Source: Phanerodontia chrysosporium
Lineage: Eukaryota; Basidiomycota; Agaricomycetes; Polyporales; Phanerochaetaceae
DNA: 64,000 bases
Reading direction: 5' to 3'
Assembly (NCBI GenBank): GCA_001910725.1
Contig: MJGA01000002.1
Span: 1,302,001 to 1,366,000 of the forward strand
The position numbers and the translations under genes are program-made. Of this stretch, positions 21,717 through 32,482 are shown in pieces. Every line of letters begins with the position of its first letter. Positions within the stretch are counted from its first letter, which is position 1. The notes under the pieces are model-generated. The model saw only the letters and a list, made by a program, of their open reading frames with translations, did no database searches and was not told the DNA's origin.

Positions 21717-24700
21717 CTAGGACGCGTACGCAACCGACCGCTCTTCGACCTGCACGGTACTCGTCTCTGCGGGCGGGCTCGCCGGGAGCAAGGACGAGGT
21801 CTGACGACAGCCAATGTTAGCACCGCAGCATGACATAGAGCTTACACGACTTACCTCACGACTGATCTCCTCGACCTGGCTCCTAAAGAACGCCTCGTGG
21901 CGCTCGACGAGCTTGCGGAGTTTCCCAATGGTGTTATCGTCCCGCGCCTTGACCTCCGTCCACTGGCGCGCGAGGGTCTCCTTCTCGACGACCATCGCCG
22001 CGACCTGCACATCGAGGGACGTCGCACGCTCCTGCTCGGCCTGCAGCGCAGCCTGCGCCGTCGCGAGGTCGGCCGTGCTCTGCTCAAAGCGACCCGCGAG
22101 CGCCTCGTGCGCCTGCTCCGCAGACTGCAGGCGTGCCTCCAGCGTCGCAGCCTTCTCGTGGGCGGCCTGCAGCGACGTCTCCAGGGCAGCCATCCGCTCC
22201 GCGGCCATGCGTCCAGCCTCCTCGGCCTCCTCGCGCACGCGCACGAGCTCCGCACGAAGGTTGCTCTCGGTCGCCTGCGCAGCCTGTAGTTGCTCCTGTG
22301 CAGTGCTCAACGCGTCCATCTTGGCTGATAGCTCCGCGGCAAGTTCGGTATTGCGTGCGACTGAGGTCGCAAGCTGGCTCTCGAGACCTTCAGAGACCTC
22401 CTGCTGAGTCTTGAGGGCCTCGTTGACATCCACAAGTTGTGCTTCCTTGGCAGCGAGGGTCTCCTTGAGTTCCTCCGCGCTGAGCTGCAGTGCAATCTTG
22501 TCCGCCTCGAGTTGTTCAACCTGTGCCGTGAGCTCGCCGACCTGTGCCTGCGCCGAGTGAACGGAACTACCAAGCTTCGCGACGGCAGCGTCCTTCTCGA
22601 CAAGCTCCTCAGAAAGCGTGCGCAGTTGCGCGATCGTATCGTCGAGCTCCTTCCGGACGGCCGCAAGCTGGGCAACCGTCGCGTCCTTCTCCCCTGCAAG
22701 AGCCGCCGCCCCTGCCTTCTCGGCATCGAGCTGTCCACGGAGCGAAGCGACGTCCTGCTCCGACACCGCGAGCTGCTCAGTCAGGCTGGCCACTTCCGCC
22801 TCGCGATGCGCAGCCGTCTCCTGGAGCAGGGCCAGCTCCTGCTGCAGGGTCGCCATAGTGACTTGCACCGCCGCGAGCTCGTCCCGGACGGCGTCGTGCT
22901 TCGCAGTAGCAGCGTCCCGCTCCCGCGTGAGGCCTTCAATCGCGGAGTCTGCGGTTGCCAGCCGTGCCGTGAGGTCGACAATGTCCGTCTTCGCCGCGGT
23001 CAGCTGCTCGGTCAGAGACAGCACGTTCGCCTCGAGTGCCTGGTTGCGTGACTCAAGGGACACAGTCTCGTCCTGGCGCTTCTGGAGCTCAGACTGAAGC
23101 GACGCCTCGGTCTCGTACGCGAGGGCGAGCTTTTGCTCTAGCTCCGCCTCGTCCTTGGCGCCTTCGAGCTTGGACTGTTCGTATTTCACCTTGAGCGCCT
23201 CGAGTGCGCGTTCAGTCTCGGCAAGTGTAGTCTCGAGCTGCGCTTTCTCGGAAACAAGAGTATTCAAGGCGACTTCTTTGACTTCCAAGGTCTTGCGAGC
23301 GTCTGCGAGCGCTGCCATGTTATCTTGCATGGCAGTTGTCAAGGTTGATACCTCGCTTTGCAATCGAAGGACATTGAGACGCGTGCCTGACAGCTCTTGT
23401 TGCTGGGCAGCGAGCAGGTCTGCTTTCTCCTTGACCTCGGACTGAAGGGCTGAGATACGGCTTTCTCGAGTAGCGATGTCGTCCTTCAGGATTGCGTGTT
23501 CTGCGGCAAGCTTGTCGTGGGTAGCGCGCAAAGTTTGGAGTTCGCTCATTCGCGACTCGAGCAGAGAGCGGACACCATCATCAGCGACAGAGGGCAGGTT
23601 TGTTCTGGTGGTGAGTGGTGTATAGGTAGGTGTCGCAAGTCCAAATGCCTGCTGAGAGCAACCCTCAGCAGGGTTGTATTCGAAGGGATCGTGAGTCATA
23701 TTAACGTCGTCGTCGGGATCGCTGGGCGCTGGCGTGGGTTGACGTGTCGCTTCAGGAATGATAGAGCCAGATTCGGTACGAGTGATTGCAGCAATAGGGC
23801 GGCGAGCAGAAATGCTGATCGTCTCCTTCACGCGCGAGAACTCGACGTTGGAGGTCTCCCTGTGTATCGGATGTAAGTATTTGCCTTGAGCATCCGCAGA
23901 AAGGACTCCTTACCTGATAGGAACTGGAGTCTCTGGAGTAGGGCCACGACCGTACGATGGCGACGCCGAACTGATCGAGTCCTCGCGGCGAGCATCCTCG
24001 AGCTGATGTCTAAGTGCAGCCAGTTCCTCCCTCAGGCGTTGCACCTGCTCGCTCTCCTGGTCCTCGGCATTGTGCAGGGCTTCGAGTAGCTATCAAACAA
24101 CCCGTCAGGACATCGCCCACTACTGCATTGGTAGCAATCGTACCTCTGCCTTTGTCATCCTGGAGATTCCTTTGATGCTTGACCGGCGAGCTTTCTTCCG
24201 AGGCGAGCTCTTGCGACGGGTAGAGATAGACCTCATGGGGGTCTCAGGTTCGTCGATTTCTGGCATCGCCGTAGAGTGACGCCGTTTGGTGCCATGACTG
24301 GTGTGGTTTCCTGTGATGACGGACTTCCAGAGTTGGTCTGCTCGTGAAGGTGTTCCAGGCGCCGCTGACAAGGACTGTCGTCTGGCGGCCACAAGGCTAG
24401 AGCGTCGGGCATGAGTTCTGCTAGAGCAGCGGAGGATGTCATGCGTACCTCTTCTTGGTCTGGGTGCTAAAGGTATAGTACTGGCCATCTTCAGCTTCGA
24501 GAACTCCTTGGTCAACCTAGAAGCAGTGAGCAGACGAGGATGGCGACATGCAGCAGAGGTTATCTTACAAGTTTATTGACAGCTCGGGTTACCCAGTGAG
24601 ACCACTGTGCGCCCAGCTGTTCCCTGTCGGCCTCGGCATCTCTGCGCACTATTCACGATCGTTAGCCGAGGGCTGGCGCTGGCGTTGTGGCACAAAGGAC

Positions 24701-24886
24701 AGTACCTTGAGCACGTAAGGTAGCAAGGTGGATAGCGTGTTTCTTGTGGGCACGTTGGTACTCAGAGAGGGCACGAACGACCCCTGGGAGAGGGCAGGTC
24801 AATGCGCCTGCTACACGTGGCGGACATGAGCACTTACTGTCGGCGTAGGTCAGCTTGGACTTTTTCTTGAAGGGTGTCGCAACCAT
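21717..24886 (-). CDS. Long coiled-coil protein with a possible N-terminal winged helix
   Basis: Predicted protein of roughly 950 residues. Start ATG 24886 (MVATPFKKKSKLTYAD). After two introns comes ALSEYQRAHKKHAIHLATLR, then SHWVTRAVNKLVDQGVLEAE and DGQYYTFSTQTKK, which has the helix-turn-helix-wing look of a small winged-helix fold. A basic Ser/Arg-rich linker follows (STRRKSSPRKKARRSSIKG), then LLEALHNAEDQESEQVQRL, and from about 23600 to 21870 an almost unbroken coiled coil of about 570 residues with heptads rich in Ala, Glu, Leu and Gln. A last 52-nt intron leads to a short tail and TAG at 21717-21719. Size and shape suggest a structural or tethering protein near nucleus, spindle pole or cytoskeleton, but no family is recognised. 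Confidence 0.75.
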
Positions 24887-25216
24887 GTCGTGATAAGATA
24901 GCAAAAGATATGTGTACAGAAAAGCAAGAACGCAGGTCGTAGAAGAGGAGGAAGAGAATGGGAGAAGCGGAATGTGGGAGTTGGCGCGTCCGCGTCGCGT
25001 AGCGGTAATTATACTGTGGGGCCACGTGCTGTCGCGTAATGGCCCCGCACTTCCCGATGTGGAACAGGGGCGCGCCATGACTCGGCATTCTGCCTTTTAT
25101 GGAAGCGTCGGCCCCGCCCACGGGGACCGAGTGTTCCAGAAGCTGCATGACTCACCGCCGCTGCCAAAAAGAGAAATCCCGCCCCCTGAGGGAATCCATT
25201 TTGGGAAACACGGCGG
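24887..25216. other. Intergenic region
   Basis: 330 bp holding the promoter of the coiled-coil gene and the 3' flank of the AsnRS gene. It contains a CACGTG palindrome at 25023-25028. No coding support. Confidence 0.45.
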
Positions 25217-26838
25217 CTAGAGCAACATGCGGCCCGCCCAGCGCGGCATGGGGATGCACTCCCGGACGTTCTCCACCCCTGTCATCCAGCTCACGAGGCG
25301 CTCAAACCCGAGCCCAAACCCGCCGTGCGGCGCCCCGCCAAACTTCCGAAGGTCGAGGTACCAGTCGTAGCTCGCCGCGTCCAGCGCGTCCCGCTCCATC
25401 GCCTGGCGGAGGTATGACATCCGTTCTTCACGGAGCGAGCCCCCACCAGCTCGCCCAGGTGGGGGACGAGGAGGTCGAAGCAAGCGACCGTTTTCTCGTC
25501 GTCATTCAGCCGCATGTAGAATGGCTTCAGCTCCGTAGGGTAGTCCGTGACGAACGCAGGCCCGTTGGCGATCTGCTCCGCAATCCACCGCTCGTGCTCG
25601 CTTCGCAGAGGCGAGCCCCAGACTGGATCATACTTGAAGACCTTGCTTGTGCTCTGCGCCTTCTCCAGCTCGCGGATTGCGTCAGTGTAGCTGATCCTCG
25701 TCCACGGTTCACCCGAAGCCGCCTTCTCCAACGCCACGAGGCGGCTCTCTGGAAGGTCTTTCCTCAGCAGCCGGAGGTCTGGACCGCCTTGTGACAGAGC
25801 CTGTTTCACTGCGCCTTCGACCACCTGGCAGACGTCGTCGACCTTGTTCGTGAAAGCCCACTCGGCCTCCAGCATCCAGAACTCCGACAGGTGTCGCCCA
25901 GTCTGAGATCGTTCGGCTCGGAAGCATGGCGAGATGGTGTACACTCTAGAGAGTGATGTTGCCAGGGCCTCGAGGTGCAACTGAGACGACACCGTAAGGT
26001 ATGCAGGACGACCGAAGAAGTGCTCCGGAGGCTTTTCATCGCCTTGCGTCGCTGTAGAGCTGGAGAGTGCCGGCGTTGCGGAGGAGGTAGATGGCCCCTC
26101 CGAGGGCGCAAGGACTCGGAAGGTTTCTCCGGCCCCTTCGCAGTCGTTTGACACAATCAGCGGTGTATGCGCATATGTGAATCCAAGGTTCTGACGACGC
26201 GACTGAGTTTCGTGTACATTGGCAAGGCGACGTGCGACGTGGCTCGTACCGTGAAATAGTCCTGCATGGTTCTCATCGTTGAGTCTCGTAGCCGCACGAC
26301 GGCCGCCATGTCGTCCGTGCGTGTCCGGAGATGGCAGTGATCCCGGAGGTAGTCGACCGTCATTTCTCGCTTGTTCACTGGGTACTCCTGCAACATTGGG
26401 TTGTTAACGACTGCTCGGATGGTGCAATTGCTGACGACGCACCTCTGGATTGCATTCCCCAACGACTTTGACTTCCTGCACCTGCAGTTCTTTTGCCTGT
26501 CCGGGTCCTATACTGTCCGCGAGGACACCCGTCAGGCTGACGGCGCACCCTTTCGACAGACTGCCCGCGGGCACCAGTCAGCCATAGCCAGAGCACGCAA
26601 TGAACACGGATACGCACTCATTCGCCAGCGCGACGTCTGTAAAGACCGCCTGTAGCCCCTCCGCGGACGAGCCGTCGGTAATGACCGCGAACGCGATCCG
26701 CTTTTGCCGACGGACAGACTTCACCCAGCCATTGACCTGGATGGGTTTCGCACTGGTGGGTGTGCCCGGCGCGAGCAGCTGTCGCACGGTCGGAGTGAGC
26801 GTCGACGCGAGCGTTGCCAGCGACCGGCGGAAGATCAT
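25217..26838 (-). CDS. SLM5: Mitochondrial asparaginyl-tRNA synthetase, with a one-base frame break
   Basis: Class II synthetase that charges mitochondrial tRNA-Asn. ATG 26838 starts MIFRRSLATLASTLTPTVRQ, a mitochondrial presequence. An OB-fold follows (IQVNGWVKSVRRQKRIAFAV, then LTGVLADSIGPGQAKELQVQ), then YPVNKREMTVDYLRDHCHLR, motif 2 region VYTISPCFRAERSQTGRHLS with EFWMLEAEWAF, and motif 3 GGFGLGFERLVSWMTGVENV ending in RECIPMPRWAGRMLL and TAG at 25217-25219. Introns lie near 26587-26637, 26395-26445 and 26160-26240. In the conserved GELVGGSLREER segment the frame changes by one base at a run of five C (25440-25444, plus strand). Six would restore it. The gene may be a recent pseudogene, but an assembly error is at least as likely. 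Confidence 0.92.
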
Positions 26839-27337
26839 GGAGTGCGTTCAAGTGCAGGTCCGAGACGCTCTGCGCGGCTCAGCTTGCACGACGGCGGAGA
26901 GATATGATGCAGCATTCTCGTTACGTAGTGTATTTGCGACGACCACGGTCTCGGAGAATGTATCGATATGGCCAGGAGTGCGTTGAGAAGGTAGTGGTCG
27001 TAAAAAACGTTCAGTGGCACTTCTCACATGACCTCGAGTCCGAAATTGTTACTTTTTCATATGCATAGACCTACCGCACGAGCCAAATACTACAGCCTTT
27101 TGACTGCGCAGACCCAGTTACAAGATACATACATCGGCAGGAAAACTTTGATGCAGCACAAAGCTGCAAGTAGTGCAATGAAAGCTCCAATACAAAAACT
27201 GATAGGACGAGTCTTGCGCTCTCCTTTTACAGGCTACAGCGGCGAAGCGTAGCCTTGCGTACATGTGTCGACAAGAGAAGGAGGCAGCGAAGCCATGGTT
27301 CGTTCCAATCGCACGGCGTGCGGCGCGAGCCCCACAC
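26839..27337. other. Intergenic region
   Basis: About 500 bp between two minus-strand genes: promoter of the AsnRS gene and the 3' flank of SmD1, with AT-richer sequence around 27040-27200. No coding support. Confidence 0.45.
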
Positions 27338-27908
27338 CTAGAACCCCCTGCCGCGCCCGCGGCCACGTCCCCGTCCACGACCGCGATCCGCACCCCTGCC
27401 GCGTCCACGTCCACGCGCCTCGTCCTTCTTGCGGTTCTTCGGCTTTGGGGCGTCGTCGACGAGCAGCGTGTCGAGCGGCAGCGCATCGGGCAGCACAAAG
27501 TAGCGGATGTTGTTCCCGCGGATCGAGAGCGTGTCGAGCGACGTCGGCTCGCGGTTTCGCGCGGTCATCTTGACCGTCTTCAGGTGCGTGTTCATCTGCA
27601 TGTCAACGCCTGCGGGTGATCGCAACGTGCGTCAGCGCTGTGTCTGTCCCCCATCGCAGGAGAGCACGCACCCGTGATCGTGCCGTGGACGACCGAGCCG
27701 TTCTTCAGCTCGATGGTCACCGTCTCGTTGTTCAGCTTCATCAAAAATCTACAGGCAGGCCGGTGGTCAGCGCATGCACGACATACGGTTAACACAGATG
27801 GCCGATGCATAAATGAGTGGTCGAGCTCGAGCATATACTGTAGCTCATCAGCACCGCCATACGCCGAACTGGCCCAAGGAGAACAGGTATTTACCTTACA
27901 AGCTTCAT
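27338..27908 (-). CDS. SMD1: Small nuclear ribonucleoprotein SmD1
   Basis: Core Sm-ring protein of U1, U2, U4 and U5 snRNPs. Exon 1 gives MKLV from ATG 27908; an intron of about 135 nt leads to [20 protein letters not shown] and VHGTITG (Sm1 motif). A second intron (about 27614-27672) leads to [20 protein letters not shown] and [20 protein letters not shown] (Sm2 motif with the IRGNxIRY signature). The C-terminus is a Gly-Arg dipeptide tail, the usual target of symmetric arginine methylation and SMN-type assembly. Stop at 27338-27340. About 117 residues, normal for the family. No oddity seen. Confidence 0.96.
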
Positions 27909-28282
27909 CTTTGCGGCTGCAGGAGGGGTTTATTGATGCGCGATGGGTGGTGGGGACGAGGTCAACGCGCGGACGTCGAGGCAGGAGAGAAGCGTGCAGG
28001 ATTGGCGCTTCTCTGCGCGCGCCAAACACGGCACTGGTCATGTGCCCCGACAAGCTCGAAGTTCAACGTTGACATCTCACGCGGGGGATAACCGCACAAG
28101 AAGTTCGGAAAAGTACAATTTCTGTTGAGGTGTGCACAATACAGAGTACAGAACGTAGCGTAATTCACTCATACCATCGTCCCCGAAAGGCCGAGGAGCT
28201 ACTGCAAAGTACGCGGAAAGTCCAAGCTAGCTTCTTGTCTTCGACTAGTGTTGTCCATGGCAATGACCCTGTACCTCGCCCG
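27909..28282. other. Intergenic region
   Basis: 374 bp with the SmD1 promoter and the 3' flank of the alpha-galactosidase gene. No coding support. Confidence 0.45.
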
Positions 28283-30588
28283 TCAACTGGTGACACGCGT
28301 GCCATTTCTGTCGGTGCATTGTTCCCAGACGCTGCAGGGCGGCCAGATCCCTGCGGGCTCATCTCCAGCGTCCTGCAGTAAAAGCGCCACAACTCCGTGC
28401 GCGGGGACGTCCGTTGCCGTAAAGTTTCTGATGGCAGTGCCGTTGTCTGTGTGCGTCCACAGATCCTGGCTAGCGTGTCAGCAGGACAGCCCGGCAGTGG
28501 AGCGGTCGTGTGCCTCACCCTGACCGAATACTGCCTGCCAGCCCTGATCCACGGCGATTCCGTCAGATTGAAGGTCATGCTCGCAGGCTCGTCAAGAGTA
28601 TTGAGCTAGGCCATATCAACTAATCAGCCACAGCAGAATTTAGCTGCAGAGAGACTGACCAGCATGAACACAGTGCCGTTTTCGCTTCGTCCACTCCAGT
28701 ACTGTGCCGGATGTGTGTTGTTACTCGTCCAGTCCGGCTGTTAACGTGAAGGGCAACATTGAATATCGTCTACAGGAATATGCTTACATTTATTCCCCAT
28801 CGGAACGGCGAAATGCTGGTGCCCTCAACCGGGTCTTGATTAGTTGCAAGAATCTCGCGGTTCGTAAGGATGCCAACGAAGTCTGAAGTTATGGCCGAGA
28901 GCTAACATCGAAGACGTCAACGCCTCGTGTTTGTGTGCAGATTGCGTGATCCTACATTGGCACCAATGAGAAGGGGGGACTTCATGAGAGCCCAAGCCGT
29001 GAAATGACTCTTCGCTTCTTCATAGTTCAGCCCTTCGTTGCCGCTACGAAGGTCAGGACAGTGAATATCTAGTATACTGGAGGATTTTCGCTGAGATGAC
29101 TGACACTTCCAGCTATGTACGTGGCATGAGATTACATCCGACGTCCGGCAAATAGTACGCACCATGTCGAGGTCGTTGTGCCCGTAGAAGTCCGTGGCGG
29201 TCGTAATAAACGAATTGCTGGCAACAATTCAGACCTCTTTGGCCAGAAGCATCTCGGAGAGATCGTACAAGTTAATGATGCTGGCGACCGATTCCCAGTT
29301 CGGCGAGACATCGCCAGTGGTCTATTCAACGAAACGTGAGATCATGGAGGTTAGCAAACCATTCCGATCTACTCACCCTCCAGCTCTGCCCGACCGTCCT
29401 GCCCCAGCTGCGTACCACATGTCAGCCAGAATCAGCACAGAGATATACGACGATCCCCTACATCCAAACTTGGCTCTAGAAACATAGTTTCAGTAATGAT
29501 CGCGAGGACCACTGCACGCCAGCGCACTTACCCATCCCCATTCACAAAGGGAGAGAAGCATAGGGGGCTTACTAGAGTTCTTCGCGAGGTCTGCGATAGC
29601 TCCTGCCATGCGTTGATACTCTGAGAAGTAATTAATGTACATCAGCTCCGCCAGCATGGGATGCGCGACTCACTGCCAAAGGTCCCCTCCCGGACGATGT
29701 CGTCATAGGGAACTGAAGGCACGTTCGTCGGTCACTGTCAAGGCGAGACGCTCTGCGACGTACTATTGCAGTTATCGAACTTGAGGTAGTCGAAGCCCCA
29801 GTCTTGAAATGTCTTCGCATCTCGCGCTTCGTTCTGGAACGAGCCCGGATATCCGGCACAGGTTAGCCACCCGGAGTCGCTGTACTTCAGCATAGATCAA
29901 CATTGTGAAAATGTTGCCGTTATTTCTATGCTCACAATTCCTGCTTGACTGTCGCCAGTGTGAGACATGACAATGTCCGGCGGAGAGACTACTCACAAGC
30001 CCATGGAGTGCAGCTGGTCTGTCAGCCAGTTGAATCCGCTTTTGAATCGCACTTTGTCTACAACGACACGTTGAAAAAATAGAAGCAGTGCAGCTGCAGC
30101 TAGAACTTTACCGGGAATGATATACCCGTCAGCACTGCGATTCTTCTCGGAGTAGCAGTCATCCAGGTTGACCCAGTTGTAGCCGGCACCCTGAGTAACT
30201 CGTGAATCAAGAGATCTCACTACAATATCATCTATACCTGAAGGCCCAGAGATTGCATGAGCTTCGCCGTTGTGACGATGAGGTCCTCATCAATATTACA
30301 CTGGATCAAAGTGAGCAAGGGAAAGTCAAGGAGTAGAGGTACAGCGATACCTGGTACGCGTTCCAAGCTGCCGTCGACATCAATCAGCAGCGGCTCGGGC
30401 CGCAAGAGAACATACATACTATTATAACCCAAAGCTGAAGACGCGGTCAACCATCACATGTACGAATGCGAAGATGCACGGAGCTTACCGGGCAAGCGTC
30501 CGACCCCGTCGTTCAGGGCGTTGGCCGGCGGGCTTTGGACCAACCCCACTATAACAGCAGTCAATACGAAGGACAGCAACATCGCCAT
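28283..30588 (-). CDS. Secreted alpha-galactosidase, GH27
   Basis: Releases terminal alpha-1,6-galactose from galactomannan and raffinose-type sugars. ATG 30588 opens a signal peptide (about 25 residues ending PPANA). Catalytic-domain landmarks: [70 protein letters not shown] (nucleophile Asp), [30 protein letters not shown] (acid/base region), [16 protein letters not shown] and [17 protein letters not shown]-terminal beta domain follows ([36 protein letters not shown]). TGA at 28283-28285. At least a dozen short introns; the LEV of DMLEVGN needs an 8-nt exon at 29105-29112. Some donors or acceptors are inferred from protein continuity. A TATA-like box precedes the start. Confidence 0.93.
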
Positions 30589-30619
30589 GCCTGCATTGCC
30601 CGCGCAAGAGACGACGAAC

Positions 30620-30626
30620 TATATAG
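30620..30626 (-). promoter_or_regulatory. TATA box of the alpha-galactosidase gene
   Basis: TATATAG on the minus strand, about 32-38 bp upstream of the ATG at 30588, which would imply a very short leader. Confidence 0.4.
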
Positions 30627-31347
30627 CAGCAGCGACCCCTTAGGCGGAGACGGCCCGCCCGAGACTTCACCAGAAGCCAGGTCTCGCTGATCCACTGACC
30701 AGGCGTCACGTCGTGCAGAGCACCGCGCAGGCCCAAGCAATTCAACGAACGACCTCCTGCACGCACGCACGACCGCGCAAGATCACTCATGGGACTTACA
30801 ATCAATGCTCGGTGGAGTCGGCAGCAGCGACGCCGCCTGCGCGATGGACAGAATCCATTGCCACATGTCTGCCTGGAAAGATTCAGCGTGTGCGCGAAAA
30901 GCGTGGGCCCTCTTGCCGTCGTGATGGTTCGCAGCCAAGGTGCTCTGGATCAGGGTGTGAATAAAACGCGGCGCATATGACCTCGCTGCATTGCCGCAGC
31001 GGGCACTTGGGATGCGGAACCAAGACGGACGGTGTCGCGTGGGCCTGGCGTCTCTTCGCCACGTGGGCTGCAGAGCGCGAGCCCGGCGGTCCGAGCCACA
31101 GGCCCACAGCGATAATTGCACCTTTGTCCGCTAGTTCAAGCGTTGTATGGGCAACACTTTGATATTCATTTCGAAGATGCACAAGCTGAGCTAGTGGCTT
31201 CTCTAGAGCAGCTCGCTAACGGCTTGCTTTCAACGCCACTGTCAAAACGTGCGGCGCGGTGGCAACATTCTGACAGGGCTGCATGCCCTTTTGTCCAGCC
31301 CAGCTGGACGCCTTGTCGAAGGGCCACCGCGATAGAGGGTGGTACGC

Positions 31348-31354
31348 CTTATAA
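31348..31354 (+). promoter_or_regulatory. TATA-like box before the 31440 gene
   Basis: TTATAAG about 90 bp upstream of the ATG, followed by a C-rich leader (cccactccacctctaaaccc). Confidence 0.4.
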
Positions 31355-31439
31355 GCAGTCATGTACTACGACTGCAACTCCAGGCTAGCTCCCCACTCCA
31401 CCTCTAAACCCTCGCACTCGAGTCCTCGTCCCGCTCAGA

Positions 31440-32295
31440 ATGATCCCAGTCCTCCGCGTCCAAACGTTCGCGAACAAGGTCTCGCTGCCGCTCCAGCCAC
31501 CGACGGCAACACCGCGCACGCCGATGTTCATCGCGCAGGGGCCGACGCCGCCCTGCAGCCCGATGCACTCCGAGTACTATGATGCGCCCGAGGAGCAGGA
31601 CGCATGGCAGCCGCCGGCGAGCCCGGCGGAGACGTATCACACCGCGTGGGACCAGGAGGGGGACGACGCCACTCTCCTCGAGCGGCCGGTGCAGGCGATG
31701 ACGGTCGCTGTTGGCGTGCTCGCGCTCCGGAGCACCGAGGAGCCGCCCTCGCTCGCGGCCGAGGGGCGCCAAGGGCCTGCGAAGACTGCTGGCTGTGCCG
31801 CAGAGGAGGACCGCAGGCTCGCGTACTGCGAGATACGCGCGACGCGCGAGAAGCTGTCGGGGATGTTGCCCTTCCTCGCCGACCTGGACACTGCCCTGGA
31901 GGCCCTTGGCGACCTTGTCCAGGCATCTGATTTCGTACGTTCGCCACCCAATTTTGTGTTTTGCATGCCAATTCACGTCGATGTAGACTTCAGAGTATGA
32001 GAAGCCGCGCCCGAGAGAGGCACTGAAGGACCTGGAACATCTGCTCGATGTGCATCACGCGGTGCTTGTCGAGAGCGATATGGTCGCCACTCTCCACTGC
32101 GTGCTCAACGCCGTCGATGCTCTCAGCTCGGGCCAGGATGCTGACGCGGATGCAGCTCCGACGGCTGTCGGCACTCCTGAGATCAAGCCTGCAAAAGAGT
32201 TTGTGGACGACCGTGAGGTCGAGTCTTGGGTCCACGTAGAGGAGAGCGCCTGTCTCTCGCAGGCGGTCTGCGTTTTCGGTTCCGCCGAAAACTAA
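31440..32295 (+). CDS. Acidic protein of unknown function
   Basis: Two exons split by a 53-nt intron (31935-31987) give about 267 residues. The N-terminus is Pro/Thr-rich (LPLQPPTATPRTPMFIAQGP), followed by a Glu/Asp- and Ala-rich helical part (AYCEIRATREKLSGMLPFLA, DLDTALEALGDLVQASDF). Exon 2 continues with TSEYEKPRPREALKDLEHLL, VHHAVLVESDMVATLHCVLN and VESWVHVEESACLSQAV, ending at TAA 32293-32295. It has no signal peptide or transmembrane segment. Coding is supported by the clean splice junction and the consistent codon bias, but I recognise no domain. Confidence 0.7.
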
Positions 32296-32482
32296 ACACA
32301 GCGGTTATGAACATGTCTCTCGCAGGCGAGAGGTCGGAACGTCATAATAACTGTAGCCGATTTGTGCTTGTTGTTCCTTATTTATCGCAATGCTAGTCGA
32401 TTCAATCTCCAATTATCAGTCTCGAGCATTGACAGAACTCTGAGAGGCAAGCACTAGTCGCACCGAGCCCATGCCATAAGTG

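Larger units (their letters stand above)
30589..31439. other. Divergent promoter region between alpha-galactosidase and an unknown gene
   Basis: About 850 bp between genes transcribed away from each other. It has TATA-like boxes near both ends and no supported coding frame, although open frames exist on both strands. It is a good place to look for carbon-source regulation of the alpha-galactosidase gene. Confidence 0.45.

Noticed and set aside
21814..23097. Long plus-strand open frames of about 200, 130, 204 and 159 codons
   Set aside because: They are antisense shadows of the minus-strand coiled-coil gene; regular heptad codons keep opposite frames open and the translations are Ser/Arg/Cys-rich without motifs.
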